Origin: an uncultured Nocardioides sp. | GTDB lineage: Bacteria > Actinomycetota > Actinomycetes > Propionibacteriales > Nocardioidaceae | Assembly: GCF_946885725.1 (NCBI RefSeq) | Contig: NZ_CAMPGZ010000027.1 | Coordinates: forward strand, 1-25,583 | Length of the DNA stretch: 25,583 bases | Reading direction: 5' to 3' | Part shown: piece after piece, positions 6,958 to 15,235 of the stretch | Position numbering within the stretch: the first letter of the stretch is position 1 | Layout of the letters: each line of letters starts with the position of its first letter | Position numbers and translations under genes: made by a program | The notes under the pieces: model-generated | The model's input: only the letters and a program-made list of their open reading frames with translations | Told to the model about the DNA's origin: nothing | The model's database searches: none

Positions 6958-9078
6958 ATGAAGATGAAACGACTCGCGGGGCTGACCAGCCTCGTGATGA
7001 TCGCGTCGATGCTCGGCACGGCAGCGATCGCAGCAGTCGTCGATCCCGGAAGGCCTCGGGAGGGAGGCCTCGTGGAGGTCGGTCCGATCTCACCCGAGAC
7101 CGGCTTCCCCACGTGGTACCGGGACAGCAACGGGATCAGGCTCGAGGCCTGCTACACGATGGAGGACCCGCTCTGCGGTGCCCTGCCCGACGAGATCCCC
7201 GACCCGGAGGCGCCCATCAGCTTCCCGGACAACTTCCCGGGCGAGTTCTTCTACCAGCTGGCCAACACGACGGTCCCCACGAGCGCCGGGCCCGAGGTCC
7301 TGGTCGTCATGGACCTCGAGGCGGCGTTCGCCCAGGAGGAACCCCGCGACGGTGACCAGATGGTCTTCGGCCGGATCCGCATCCGTGCCAAGGACGTCCC
7401 GGACGGGCAGACCTGGCGCATCACGCACCCGTACGGCGTGGACCAGTTCACCACCGACGGCGGGGGCGGCATCAACATGACCGAGGACATCGGCACCACG
7501 CCGCAGTCGTTCGGTGGCGCGATGCGCAGCCGCATCGGCCCGTTCCTGCGCTGGGACCCCGCAGTCGCCCCCGCGGCGCCGGCCGGGTACGTCGGTGACC
7601 CGGGCATCGACCACGAGGTAGTCGGGTCGCCCTACGGCACCAACTTCGTCCGCGTGGAGCGGCTCGGGCCGGACGGCAACTGGCAGACCATCGGTGAGAC
7701 ACGGCAGTTCTCGCTGCAGGGTCGCCTCGCCACCAACTCGGGCCTCGACGTGCAGTCGGCGACGTATTCCACCGACGGCGCCGGCAACGGCTTCCTCGAC
7801 GTCCTGGCCAGCAGCGAGAGCGGGCAGGTCATCCAGGTGCCGGCGAACTCGAGCCTCGGCACGCCGACGATCACCCTGCGCGGTGACGGCGGCCGGTACT
7901 TCGCACGCATCGCCATGCCCAACCCGCCACCGGCCGACGGCGCGACGATCACGGTCCGCAACGTGTCGGACAACCCGGCTTCGACCAAGACCATCAAGGT
8001 CGTCGACCAGGTGACCATCGAACGTGCCGTGTACGACGCCGACGCACGGACCTTGACGGTCGAGGCGACGTCCAGCGACGCCGGTGCGCCCGCGCTCTCG
8101 GTGGGGCAGTTCGGCGCCATGACCAGCGGCGTCGCCACCTACAGCAACGTGCAGGTCCCGCCCGCCGTCGTCACGGTCACCAGCGCCGCCGGCGGCAGCG
8201 CCCAACGCGCGGTCACGATCACGGGTGGCGCGTTCAGCGCCGAGGCTCCGATGGCGGCCTTCACCGGCCCGAGCAACGCCCAGGTCGGCCAGCGGGTCAC
8301 CTTCGACGCGGGAGCCTCGCTCGGCGACGTCACCGGCTACTCGTGGACCATCACCGGTCCGGGCGGCACCACCACCGGCAGCGCGCGCACGATCGACCTC
8401 ACCCCGACGGCCGTCGGGACCTACTCGATCCAGCTCGTCGTCTCCGGTCCCGGTGGCACCAGCGAGCAGATGACCGGCACGCTCGAGGTCACCGAGGTGC
8501 AGGACGCGTCGGCCAACGCCGGGCCGGACCAGACGGTCAACCGCGGCACGCTCGTGCGGCTCGACGGCAGCGCGTCGACGGGAGCGGCGACGTACTCCTG
8601 GAAGCAGCTGTCCGGACCGTCGGTGAACCTGTCCGGTGCGGACACGGCGAAGCCGTCGTTCACCTACCCGCTGATGCCGCTGCCGACGTCCACGGCCGCC
8701 TCGGGCAACCCTGGCTACACCGTCAACAACGAGCCCATCGTGCTCGAGCTCACGACGAAGGGCGTCAACGGTGTGGAGGCCAAGGACACGGTCACGGTGA
8801 ACCCGCAGGCCGAGTCGATCACCGGCATCGACGCGAGGTACCGCACCCGTGGTGAGTGGCGCGTCAGCGGCACGTCCTCGATCCTCGCCGGCCAGCGCGT
8901 CGCCATCGTGCTCGGCTCGGGTGTGACGGGCCGGCTGATCGGCACCGCCAACGTCGACGCCGCCGGCACCTTCTCGCTGCGCAACAGCGCCGCGGCCCCC
9001 GGCAACGTCACCACCCTCACGGTCATCTCGTCCACCGGAGGCGTCTCTTCAGCCGCCACCATCCGCGTGACCAGCTGA
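6958..9078 (+). CDS. Secreted protein with unassigned N-terminal domain and PKD/Ig-like repeats
   Basis: The 706-residue protein has a Sec signal peptide (MKMKRLAGLTSLVMIASMLG, cleaved near residue 25). Residues about 30-290 form a domain with clear blocks such as FPTWYRDSNGIRLEACY, ISFPDNFPGEFFYQLA, HPYGVDQFT and IGPFLRWDPAVAPAAPAGYVGDPG. I have seen similar unnamed secreted actinobacterial proteins but know no function. Beta-rich repeats follow, including two PKD-like domains (about 429-514, AFTGPSNAQVGQRVTFDAG; about 517-613, ANAGPDQTVNRGTLVRLDGSAS) and a last Ig-like domain to the end. Two Cys lie close together (CYTMEDPLC). There is no membrane anchor or sortase motif, so it is probably released or wall-associated. 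ATG 6958 has AGGAGGG upstream; a longer frame from 6751 lacks a leader. It is divergent from the SARP gene. Confidence 0.88.
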   Translation: MKMKRLAGLTSLVMIASMLGTAAIAAVVDPGRPREGGLVEVGPISPETGFPTWYRDSNGIRLEACYTMEDPLCGALPDEIPDPEAPISFPDNFPGEFFYQLANTTVPTSAGPEVLVVMDLEAAFAQEEPRDGDQMVFGRIRIRAKDVPDGQTWRITHPYGVDQFTTDGGGGINMTEDIGTTPQSFGGAMRSRIGPFLRWDPAVAPAAPAGYVGDPGIDHEVVGSPYGTNFVRVERLGPDGNWQTIGETRQFSLQGRLATNSGLDVQSATYSTDGAGNGFLDVLASSESGQVIQVPANSSLGTPTITLRGDGGRYFARIAMPNPPPADGATITVRNVSDNPASTKTIKVVDQVTIERAVYDADARTLTVEATSSDAGAPALSVGQFGAMTSGVATYSNVQVPPAVVTVTSAAGGSAQRAVTITGGAFSAEAPMAAFTGPSNAQVGQRVTFDAGASLGDVTGYSWTITGPGGTTTGSARTIDLTPTAVGTYSIQLVVSGPGGTSEQMTGTLEVTEVQDASANAGPDQTVNRGTLVRLDGSASTGAATYSWKQLSGPSVNLSGADTAKPSFTYPLMPLPTSTAASGNPGYTVNNEPIVLELTTKGVNGVEAKDTVTVNPQAESITGIDARYRTRGEWRVSGTSSILAGQRVAIVLGSGVTGRLIGTANVDAAGTFSLRNSAAAPGNVTTLTVISSTGGVSSAATIRVTS

Positions 9079-9084
9079 CCGTCC

Positions 9085-9136
9085 CATCGAACTGACCGGC
9101 CCGCCGCCGGCCCCCCTGGCGGGCCGGTCTTCGATG
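9085..9136 (+). terminator. Strong terminator hairpin after the PKD gene
   Basis: Outer arms CATCGAA/TTCGATG (9085-9091, 9130-9136) and inner arms GACCGGCCCGCC/GGCGGGCCGGTC (9094-9105, 9118-9129) are all perfect, only 6 bp after the stop codon. There is no T-run, which is usual for actinobacterial terminators. Confidence 0.85.
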
Positions 9137-9198
9137 TCCTCGTACGGCGCCAGCGACCAGCTGTAACGCGGGGTTGTGGACGCTCAACAGGGGAAATG

Positions 9199-9226
9199 CC
9201 ACGCGCAATGCGTCCATATCGCGTGG
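9199..9226. repeat. Inverted repeat CCACGCG / CGCGTGG in the 230-bp gap
   Basis: Perfect 7-bp arms with a 14-bp spacer, in the gene-free stretch 9137-9366 before the small membrane protein. I see no ORF with a family match or known RNA in this stretch. The repeat may be an operator or a small hairpin; its role is unknown. Confidence 0.3.
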
Positions 9227-9366
9227 GAAGAGCACCGCCCCGGTCTGTCGCGGTCCTCGTGGTCTTGCCGATGATCAGCCGGCCCGCTGGAGCCACTCCC
9301 GCCGCTGGCGATCGAGGATCGTGGCCGGAACCAGGCCGCGATGGGTGGGCCGATACCCTGCCGCGC

Positions 9367-9555
9367 ATGGCCAAGCACGAGGAAGATCTCGACCCCGCTG
9401 CCGACACCCAGATGTTCCAGGCGTTCGTGGATCGTCGCGAGCTCGACGAGCAGGAGGCCACGGCCTCAGGAGGCCGTCGTACGTCCGTCGTGATCGCGGC
9501 CCTCGTGGCTCTGGTCGCCGTGCTGTTGCTCGCCTGGTTCGTGCTCGGCCGCTGA
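9367..9555 (+). CDS. Small single-pass membrane protein, function unknown
   Basis: The 62-residue protein has an acidic soluble N-terminus (MAKHEEDLDPAADTQMFQAF), a short Arg/Glu stretch, and one C-terminal helix, VVIAALVALVAVLLLAWFVL, at about 40-59 that ends GR. The layout is that of a tail-anchored protein with the N-terminus in the cytoplasm. I chose ATG 9367 because TACCCT at 9354-9359 fits a -10 element (TAnnnT) seven bases before it, which would give a leaderless message; a longer frame from 9196 reads as basic non-coding sequence. I do not recognise a named family. It is monocistronic as far as can be seen, with the broken lipoprotein gene 68 bp further on. Confidence 0.65.
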   Translation: MAKHEEDLDPAADTQMFQAFVDRRELDEQEATASGGRRTSVVIAALVALVAVLLLAWFVLGR

Positions 9556-9622
9556 GGCCACGCGTCGGCGGGCCCTTGCTTCTTCTGCCGACTCGGCTGC
9601 GTCGGCGTGGCACGCTGGGCCG

Positions 9623-10650
9623 ATGCCGTGGTCGCGAGTCGTTGCGCTCGTCGGCGTGTTGGGGGCGTTGCTGTCGGGTTGCAGCGTGCTCGCCCGGGAC
9701 GAGGCGCCGCCCGCGGCAGGAGGCCCGTGCTGGGTGTCACGCTCTCCCAGGTACGTGGGGAGCAGCCGTCGTACGTCGACCGCGAGCTGGATCGCTTCCC
9801 GGCGGAGCGAGCGGTCTGCAGGGCGCTGTGGCTGCCCGGCGCGGATCAGTGGTTCGTCCCGCAGGGCGTCGCGCTGCAGGACCGCACGGCGTGGGTGAGC
9901 GGCTACCGGTGGCGCGAGGGCTACGGGAAGCGCTACTGCCGCGTGATGCGCGTCGACCTGCGCGACGGCCGGGTTCTCGCCGACGAACGCCGTGTCGCGT
10001 GGGAGCGGCCCGACGGCTCCACGGCCCTGTGCCGGCACGGAGGGGGACTGGCGCTGACCAGGCACGGACTCTGGATCGCGACGTCGCAACGGCTCTGGTT
10101 GCTCGACCCATCCCGGATCGGGCGAGACGATCCCGTCGTCCGGACGTGGCAGGTGGCGAAGCCGGTCAGCGGCGGGCTGCTCGTCACCGGCCACTCAGCT
10201 CGGCTGGGTCTTGGAGACTTTCGCAAGCGCGGCTCCGGGTCGCTGCACTGGTACGACGCCGAGGATCTGGTCGCGCCTGGTGTGCGAGTCTTGGCCGGCC
10301 GGGTCCGCCGCGGTGAGACGCCCCGCTCGACAGCCGTCGCTCCGGTGCGAGTGACCCGGGTTCCGCGGTACGCCCAGGGCGGCGCGGTCCCGCCGAACGG
10401 CAGAAGCGCCATGCCGTACCTCGTCTCGTCCTTGTCGACGTGCGGGATCCTGCACACTCCCGGCGGACGAGGCGTCGGCTTCGCCCCAGGGGCTGAGGGC
10501 GTCGCGTTCGACCGCGACGGCGGCCTGTGGGCGGTGCTGGAGTCGGGTAGCCGCCCGTACCAGCAGGACGGTCGACCACTCGTGCCGATGCTGGTCCGCT
10601 TCGACGTCGCCCGATTGCTGGCCGGCGGCGACGCGGACTGCTCCTGGTAA
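9623..10650 (+). pseudogene. Lipoprotein, beta-propeller-like, apparently frameshifted near 9725
   Basis: From ATG 9623 the frame encodes a clear lipoprotein leader, MPWSRVVALVGVLGALLSGC, with lipobox LSGC at residues 17-20, then SVLARDEAPPAAGG. Near 9720-9735 this frame turns into Ser/Arg-rich nonsense while the next frame continues sensibly (PVLGVTLSQVRGEQPSYVDR) to TAA at 10650. A 1-base deletion in GGCCCGTGCTG joins the two parts; restoring one G gives GGPVLGVTLSQ. The body is about 305 residues with several WLPGADQW-, LWIATSQRLWLLD- and GLWAVLESGS-like strands that suggest a beta-propeller, but I cannot name a family. Alternatives are a sequencing error, or a start at GTG 9607 that gives an intact 347-residue protein without a leader, which is less likely because its first 40 residues are Arg-rich. 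Confidence 0.7.
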
Positions 10651-10869
10651 GGCTCGCGCAACCCGCGGACGGCGCTGATCCGGGGGAGTCAGATTCAGCT
10701 CGACTCAGCCCTTGACGGTTCCGGCCCCAGGCTTGGCGAGCACCACCCCCAACGCCGGCAAGCGCAGATGAGGCAGGTGTCAAGAGTCAGCCGGTTGATG
10801 CACCGCTGTCGCCCGAAGGGCGAGGCCGGGGTTGAGCACTCCCAGACACCCGGCCTTCCACGCTGTCCA

Positions 10870-10892
10870 CGCTGCTCCGCATCGCAGCAGCG
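10870..10892 (-). terminator. Terminator-like hairpin after arsC
   Basis: Arms CGCTGCT and AGCAGCG are perfect with a 9-bp loop, 26 bp beyond the arsC stop on the minus strand. The rest of 10651-10869 holds no convincing gene or RNA. No copy of the tRNA-Lys 3' end is seen there, so the left edge of the arsenic island is not marked by an attachment repeat. Confidence 0.45.
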
Positions 10893-10918
10893 GTGGGACC
10901 GAGCGCCAGGATGGGTCA

Positions 10919-11368
10919 TCACCTCTCGGTCAAGACCGAGGGTGCGAGGTCGACGTCCGGGACGAGTTCGGCAAGGAGCTCGCGAACGCGAGTGTCGAGG
11001 TCGCCGATGATGCGGCGCACGGTGGCGTCGTCCTGGCCGCCGGGGTCGTCGACTGGCCAGTCCACGTACTTCACGCCGGGCACGTACGGGCACTCCTCGC
11101 CGCAGCCAAGGGTGATGGCGAGGTCGCTGGTCGCGACCGTGTCCCGGGTGAGGAGTGTCGGCTGTTCGGCGCTGGTGTCGAGGCCGAGAGCGTTGAGGGC
11201 GCGGGCGACCTCGGGGTGGATGTGCTCGCCGGGCTGGGTGCCTGCCGACACCGCGCGGACCCGGCCTTGGGCGTAGTGCTCGGTGAGGACGCGGGCGATG
11301 ACCGACCGGCCACCGTTGCGGACGCAGGCGAAGACAACCTGTGGCACGTGGGGGTCGTCGGCGTTCAC
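10919..11368 (-). CDS. arsC: Arsenate reductase, low-molecular-weight phosphatase fold
   Basis: The 149-residue protein has the phosphatase-type anion loop C-X5-R near its start (ACVRNGGRS, Cys15 to Arg21), SAGTQPG at 41-47, and two more cysteines in LGCGEECPYVPG (Cys89, Cys93) followed by DWPVDDPGG. This layout matches actinobacterial ArsC proteins that reduce arsenate to arsenite using mycothiol and mycoredoxin; thioredoxin coupling is the alternative. The loop usually reads CVHNAGRS; here HNA is RNG. I chose GTG 11368 because it overlaps the upstream channel gene as GTGA and AGGAGC precedes it; a much longer frame upstream is antisense to other genes. It is the last gene of the minus-strand ars operon. 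Confidence 0.92.
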   Translation of the reverse strand: MNADDPHVPQVVFACVRNGGRSVIARVLTEHYAQGRVRAVSAGTQPGEHIHPEVARALNALGLDTSAEQPTLLTRDTVATSDLAITLGCGEECPYVPGVKYVDWPVDDPGGQDDATVRRIIGDLDTRVRELLAELVPDVDLAPSVLTER

Positions 11369-12192
11369 GGGATGCTCCTGTCGGTGCTGGTGCGTGGGTT
11401 GGTGGGGTGTGGAAGGACGGCGCGAGCGGCGGTGTCGGCCCCGGGAGTGCCCGGTTGGTCGACGTCGGGGTGGAACCAGCGCACCAGCAGGACAGCGAGT
11501 ACGGCGCCGACGACCTGGGCGGCGAGGAACCCGATGACCGAAGTTGGGGCGATGCCGGCGAACGTGTCGGTGAAGGCTCGGCCGATGGTGACAGCGGGGT
11601 TGGCGAAGCTGGTGCTGGAGGTGAACCAGTAGGCGGCGCCGATGTAGATGCCTACCGCGGGTGCCGCCAACGCGCCGCGGCCGGTGCGGGCGAGGATGAA
11701 GATGAGCGCGACCAGTCCCGTGGTGGCGACGAGCTCGCCGAGCAGCAAATGGTTGCCGGTCCGGGGTTTGGTGGAGATCTCGACGACGGGCAGGTCGAAC
11801 ATCAGGTTTGCGAGGGCCGCCCCGGCGATGCCGCCGACGACCTGGGCGGCGCTGTAGGCGCTCACCTCGGGCAGCGTGAGACCGGTGCGTGTGCGGCGGC
11901 CGAGATACCAGTCCGCGAGTGAGACGACCGGGTTGAAGTGCGCGCCCGAGGTCGGGCCGAACATGAGGATGAGGACCGTCAGGCCGAATGCGGTCGCAGT
12001 CGAGTTCTCCAGCAGCTGCAGGCCGACGTCGCCGGGGGAGAGGCGTTCGGCGGCGATGCCGGAGCCGACCACGATGGTGACGAGCAGCAGTGTGCCAAGC
12101 GCTTCGGCGCTCAGCCGCCGAGCCAGGGTCGGCTGGCGGGGCTGTGCGGGTCGTACCGGCGGTCCGTCCGGTGCGTGGGGTGCGTCGGTCAC
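11365..12192 (-). CDS. MIP-family channel (aquaglyceroporin-like, probable arsenite exit)
   Basis: The 275-residue protein has six membrane helices and both half-helix motifs of the aquaporin family, GAHFNPV (83-89, NPV instead of NPA) and SFANPAVTIGRAFTDTFAGI (195-214). The fold lies between about 24 and 242; N- and C-terminal tails are polar. In Sinorhizobium an aquaglyceroporin next to arsC replaces the arsenite pump and lets arsenite flow out. Here also the gene overlaps arsC by 4 bp and no ArsB or Acr3 is present, so the same role is inferred. I chose GTG 12192, which has GGAAGGAA upstream; ATG 12273 with GGAG is an alternative that adds 27 residues. The gap to the MFS gene is 204 bp with no visible gene. 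Confidence 0.88.
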   Translation of the reverse strand: MTDAPHAPDGPPVRPAQPRQPTLARRLSAEALGTLLLVTIVVGSGIAAERLSPGDVGLQLLENSTATAFGLTVLILMFGPTSGAHFNPVVSLADWYLGRRTRTGLTLPEVSAYSAAQVVGGIAGAALANLMFDLPVVEISTKPRTGNHLLLGELVATTGLVALIFILARTGRGALAAPAVGIYIGAAYWFTSSTSFANPAVTIGRAFTDTFAGIAPTSVIGFLAAQVVGAVLAVLLVRWFHPDVDQPGTPGADTAARAVLPHPTNPRTSTDRSIP

Positions 12193-12396
12193 GCGGTTCC
12201 TTCCGTGCCCGAGCCGCCGGCCGGGGGAGGCAACCGTGCGGACGGAGTGGGTCTGAGCCTGCTCGAGGCTCATTGTCTCCGAGAAGAGCTCTCGAAGAAG
12301 CACGGTGACCGTGGCCGTGGACGCCAAGGTCGGTACTCGCTGCGCCGGTCGTCGGCCGAACAGGACGCCCTTCTCTGGTCAGCGGCTGCGGGGGAG

Positions 12397-13707
12397 TCAC
12401 GACCGCGCAGAGGATCGTGCGGCGCGCGCGGATGGCCGCGTAGGGGACGAGCAGGCGACCACGAGGGTGCCGACGGCCGCGAGACCGGCCAGGGCGAGGA
12501 ACGCGCCGGTCCAGCCGCCGAGCACGGCCGCGAGGGCGGCGCCGACGAACGGTGCTGCGGCGCCGGCGACGAGGCTCGGCGCGGTGAGGACGCCGGACAG
12601 CCGGCCGTACGCGTGGGTGCCCCACCGGTCGGTGACCGCGGTGGCCTGGATGAGCGTGTAGACGCCGCGCGCCAACCCGAGCAGCACCGAGAGCCCGATG
12701 ACCACCGCCGCGACGGGCGGTGCCACGGCCAGCGCCACGGTCGCTGCCGCGGTCGCGGTGCCCACCATGACCAGGCGGCCGGTCGGTGTGGTCGCCGCCG
12801 CGAACCGCGCGTACCCGAGTCGGCCGGCGACCTGTCCGACGCCGCCCAGGCCGAGAGCGACCGCGGCCACACCGGGACTGAGGCCGGCGTCGACGAGTGC
12901 CGGGATGAGGTTCACGACCAACGCGTACGTCGCCAGGGTCAGCAGCGAGGCGCCGAAGGCCAGCAGCACGAACGGTCGTGACCGTGTCACCGTCCACGGG
13001 TCCCAGGCCGGGGCGTCCGCGTCGGGCTCGGGCACCGGGCCGTCGTGGACGTCGAGTGCGGGGTCCGGTTGCCGGTGGCGTGCGGACGGCGTCCATGGCT
13101 TCGCCAGTCCCCACCAGTGCAGCGGCGTCACTGCCAGAAGCAGGACCGCGGCGAGCAGCAAGTAGGTGGAGCGCCATCCCATCGCCTGGTCGAGCGAGGT
13201 GGTCAGGGGTGCGAACACGGTGCTGGCCAGGCCGCCGACCAGGGTCAACGTGGTCAGCGCCCGTACCCGGTCCGGGCCGCCCCAGTGCGTCAGCGCGGCG
13301 AACGCCGGCGGGTACAGGCTGCCGGCCATCGCCGCCCCGGCCAGCAGCCAGCCGGCAGCGAACACCCAGAACGACTCGGCGGTGGCGACGACGCCCAGCG
13401 CGGCCACGGCGAGGAGGCCGAAGATGGTCATGACGCGTCGAGGTCCGTAGTCGTCGATGTGCCGACCGACCCAGATCCCGGTGGCGCCGTTGACCACCTG
13501 GGCGCCGGAGAACGCGGCCGCGATGGCCACGTGGCTCCAGCCCGTGTCAGCGCTGATGGGCCCCTGCAGGACGGTGAACGCGTAGTACAGGACACCCCAG
13601 GAGGTGATCTGCGCGGCGCTCAGGGTCGCGACGACCTGCCGCAGGTCGCGACGCGGCAGCCCGGCCGAAACACCGTCCGGCCGGGCCACCTGGTCAGGTG
13701 CTGTCAT
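12397..13707 (-). CDS. Major facilitator superfamily transporter in the ars operon
   Basis: The 436-residue protein has twelve predicted helices. The first half (about 25-200) includes GRHIDDYGPRRVM, the loop 2-3 motif of the superfamily. A charged loop (about 202-240, rich in Pro and Asp) separates it from the second half. N- and C-tails are short. It looks like the monocarboxylate/OFA-type branch rather than ArsB or Acr3, and no arsenite-pump motif is seen. Its substrate is unknown; export of an organoarsenical or related antibiotic would fit neighbouring ArsO and the ArsN-like domain. It starts 7 bp after the arsO stop, so it is cotranscribed. The ATG at 13707 is well placed. Confidence 0.9.
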   Translation of the reverse strand: MTAPDQVARPDGVSAGLPRRDLRQVVATLSAAQITSWGVLYYAFTVLQGPISADTGWSHVAIAAAFSGAQVVNGATGIWVGRHIDDYGPRRVMTIFGLLAVAALGVVATAESFWVFAAGWLLAGAAMAGSLYPPAFAALTHWGGPDRVRALTTLTLVGGLASTVFAPLTTSLDQAMGWRSTYLLLAAVLLLAVTPLHWWGLAKPWTPSARHRQPDPALDVHDGPVPEPDADAPAWDPWTVTRSRPFVLLAFGASLLTLATYALVVNLIPALVDAGLSPGVAAVALGLGGVGQVAGRLGYARFAAATTPTGRLVMVGTATAAATVALAVAPPVAAVVIGLSVLLGLARGVYTLIQATAVTDRWGTHAYGRLSGVLTAPSLVAGAAAPFVGAALAAVLGGWTGAFLALAGLAAVGTLVVACSSPTRPSARAARSSARS

Positions 13708-13714
13708 TCGCCTG

Positions 13715-15130
13715 TCAGCCGCGGGTGGTCACCGTCTCCAAGGAGACGAAGTCGCTGCGTCCGGCAGGCACCGCCGGGCCGCAGCAACCGCCCGCCACTG
13801 GACCCGTCTCGATGTCGACCTCGTCGTCGAACCGGCCCGACCCGTCGCACACCCCGGTCTCCGGCAGCACCAGCTCGACCTTGTCCGCCGCCTCCAGGTC
13901 ACCGTCCAGCGCGGCGACCACCGAACGAGCCTGCTCGTACCCGGTCATGGCCAGGAACGACGGCGCCCGACCATAGGACTTCATCCCCACCACGAACAGG
14001 TTCGCCTCCGGCTGCGCCAGCTCACGGTGCCCGTGCGGGGCGACGTCACCACAGGAGTGGAACGACGGGTCGATCTGGGCCGCCAGCGCCCGCACCGACC
14101 CCAGCACCGGGTCCAGGTCCAGACGAACCTCGGAGAGGAACGAGTGGTCCGGACGGAACCCGGTGACCACGACGACCTCGTCGACGTCGGTCACCTCCGC
14201 TCCCGTGGTGGACACGATGGTGAGACGACCGTCGGCTTGAGCCCGGACCTCGCTGGTGCGGAACTGGGTCACGGTCGTGACGTGACCGCCCTCGGCCGCC
14301 TGACGTGCCTGCTTCCCCAGCGCACCACGCTCGGGGAGCTGGTCGTTGTCGCCACCACCGAACGCGTCACCGACCGACGGGCGCCGCAGCAGCCAGGACA
14401 CCCGGGTGTCCGGGTCCTCCTGCGCGAGCCTGCCCAGGCCGACCAGGACACCTTGGGCGGATGCGCCCTTGCCGGCCAGCGCCACGTGCTTGCCGGCGTA
14501 CCGGGCCGCCACCGTCGGGTCACGGAAGTCCGGGATGCCGTAGTGGATGCGGTCCGCGTGCGCGGCCTCCCCGACCGCGGGGTAGCCGTCCGAGCCGAGC
14601 GGGTTCGGCTGCCACCAGGTGCCCGACGCGTCGATGACCGCCGAAGCCTCCACCCGACCCTCGCCGCCGTCAGCGTCGACGACGTGGATGACGAACGGCT
14701 CGGCCTCCCGACCCGAGGCGACGACGCGGTCACGACCCTTCCGGGCGACACCTACGACTCGCGTGCCGTACCGGACCTCGCCGACCGGGCGGGCGTCCAG
14801 GGTGTCCGCGAGCGGCTGCAGGTACTCCTCACGCCACGCGTCACCGCTCGGGTAGTCGGTCAGATCCGGCGCCTCCCACCCGGTCGCCTCCAGCAGCTTG
14901 CGTGCCGTGGGGTCGATCAGCTCCGACCAGGCCGAGAACAACCGGACGTGCGCCCATTCCGCTACAGCAGCGCCGGCGACGGGGCCTGCCTCCAGGACCA
15001 CGAACGGCAGACCGCGGTCCGCTGCGTTCGCGGCGGCGGCCAGCCCGACCGGTCCCGCGCCGATCACCACCAGCGGCGCGGACTCGGAAACGCGGGCGCC
15101 GGGGGCGCCGGCGATGCGCACTGTGCTCAT
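13715..15130 (-). CDS. arsO: ArsO-like flavin-dependent monooxygenase
   Basis: The 471-residue protein has an FAD-binding motif, VVIGAGPVGLAAAANAA (21-37), and a second nucleotide motif, VALAGKGASAQGVLVGL, in mid-protein for NADPH, as in class B flavoprotein monooxygenases. RLFSAWSELIDPTARKLL and VVVTGFRPDHS are further family-like blocks. The C-terminal tail is Cys/Gly-rich (GPVAGGCCGPAVP). ArsO genes are common in ars operons of bacteria; their biochemical role is still poorly defined, and oxidation or monooxygenation of an arsenical is assumed. ATG 15130 with GAGGAG upstream was chosen; the frame upstream runs antisense through the regulator. It is first in the minus-strand operon and divergent from the ArsR-ArsN fusion. 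Confidence 0.85.
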   Translation of the reverse strand: MSTVRIAGAPGARVSESAPLVVIGAGPVGLAAAANAADRGLPFVVLEAGPVAGAAVAEWAHVRLFSAWSELIDPTARKLLEATGWEAPDLTDYPSGDAWREEYLQPLADTLDARPVGEVRYGTRVVGVARKGRDRVVASGREAEPFVIHVVDADGGEGRVEASAVIDASGTWWQPNPLGSDGYPAVGEAAHADRIHYGIPDFRDPTVAARYAGKHVALAGKGASAQGVLVGLGRLAQEDPDTRVSWLLRRPSVGDAFGGGDNDQLPERGALGKQARQAAEGGHVTTVTQFRTSEVRAQADGRLTIVSTTGAEVTDVDEVVVVTGFRPDHSFLSEVRLDLDPVLGSVRALAAQIDPSFHSCGDVAPHGHRELAQPEANLFVVGMKSYGRAPSFLAMTGYEQARSVVAALDGDLEAADKVELVLPETGVCDGSGRFDDEVDIETGPVAGGCCGPAVPAGRSDFVSLETVTTRG

Positions 15131-15168
15131 GAGTGCTCTCCTCAGAAACGGGCCCGGGCAGTCCCGGA

Positions 15169-15214
15169 GGTTCCATCGACGTTCTTCGATGGAACCGTAT
15201 CGACGGGCATCGAT
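15169..15214. promoter_or_regulatory. Tandem ars operators, two ATCGA-N6-TCGAT palindromes
   Basis: The first palindrome has 11-bp perfect arms, GGTTCCATCGA (15169-15179) and TCGATGGAACC (15186-15196). The second has core arms ATCGA (15199-15203) and TCGAT (15210-15214). Both share ATCGA-N6-TCGAT and start 24 bp apart. They lie between divergent arsO and the arsR fusion, next to the -10 of the latter. They are the likely binding sites of the ArsR domain, giving repression of both sides. Symmetry is seen; binding is inferred. Confidence 0.8.
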
Positions 15215-15223
15215 GAAAGCAAG

Positions 15224-15229
15224 TACTCT
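15224..15229 (+). promoter_or_regulatory. Possible -10 element TACTCT of a leaderless ars transcript
   Basis: TACTCT fits TAnnnT and ends 6 bases before ATG 15236, so transcription would begin at or next to the start codon. No ribosome site is visible, which agrees with a leaderless message. The second operator would lie over the -35 region. Confidence 0.5.
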
Positions 15230-15235
15230 GGGTAC

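Noticed and set aside
9137..9366. Small RNA gene such as SRP RNA in the gene-free stretch
   Set aside because: No GNRA-capped long stem or conserved motif was found; only one 7-bp inverted repeat is visible.
10925..10940. CTCGGTC-AA-GACCGAG hairpin as the arsC terminator
   Set aside because: It lies inside the last codons of arsC and its 2-base loop is poor; the stem at 10870-10892 is better placed.
10768..11010. 80-residue plus-strand frame before arsC
   Set aside because: Arg/Cys-rich product without family features, overlapping the arsC 3' end in antisense and holding a terminator-like stem.
11369..13177. Long upstream extension of the arsC frame (752 residues in total)
   Set aside because: This part is the out-of-frame shadow of the aquaporin and MFS genes, very rich in Arg/His/Pro. 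Only the last 149 residues form a known protein.
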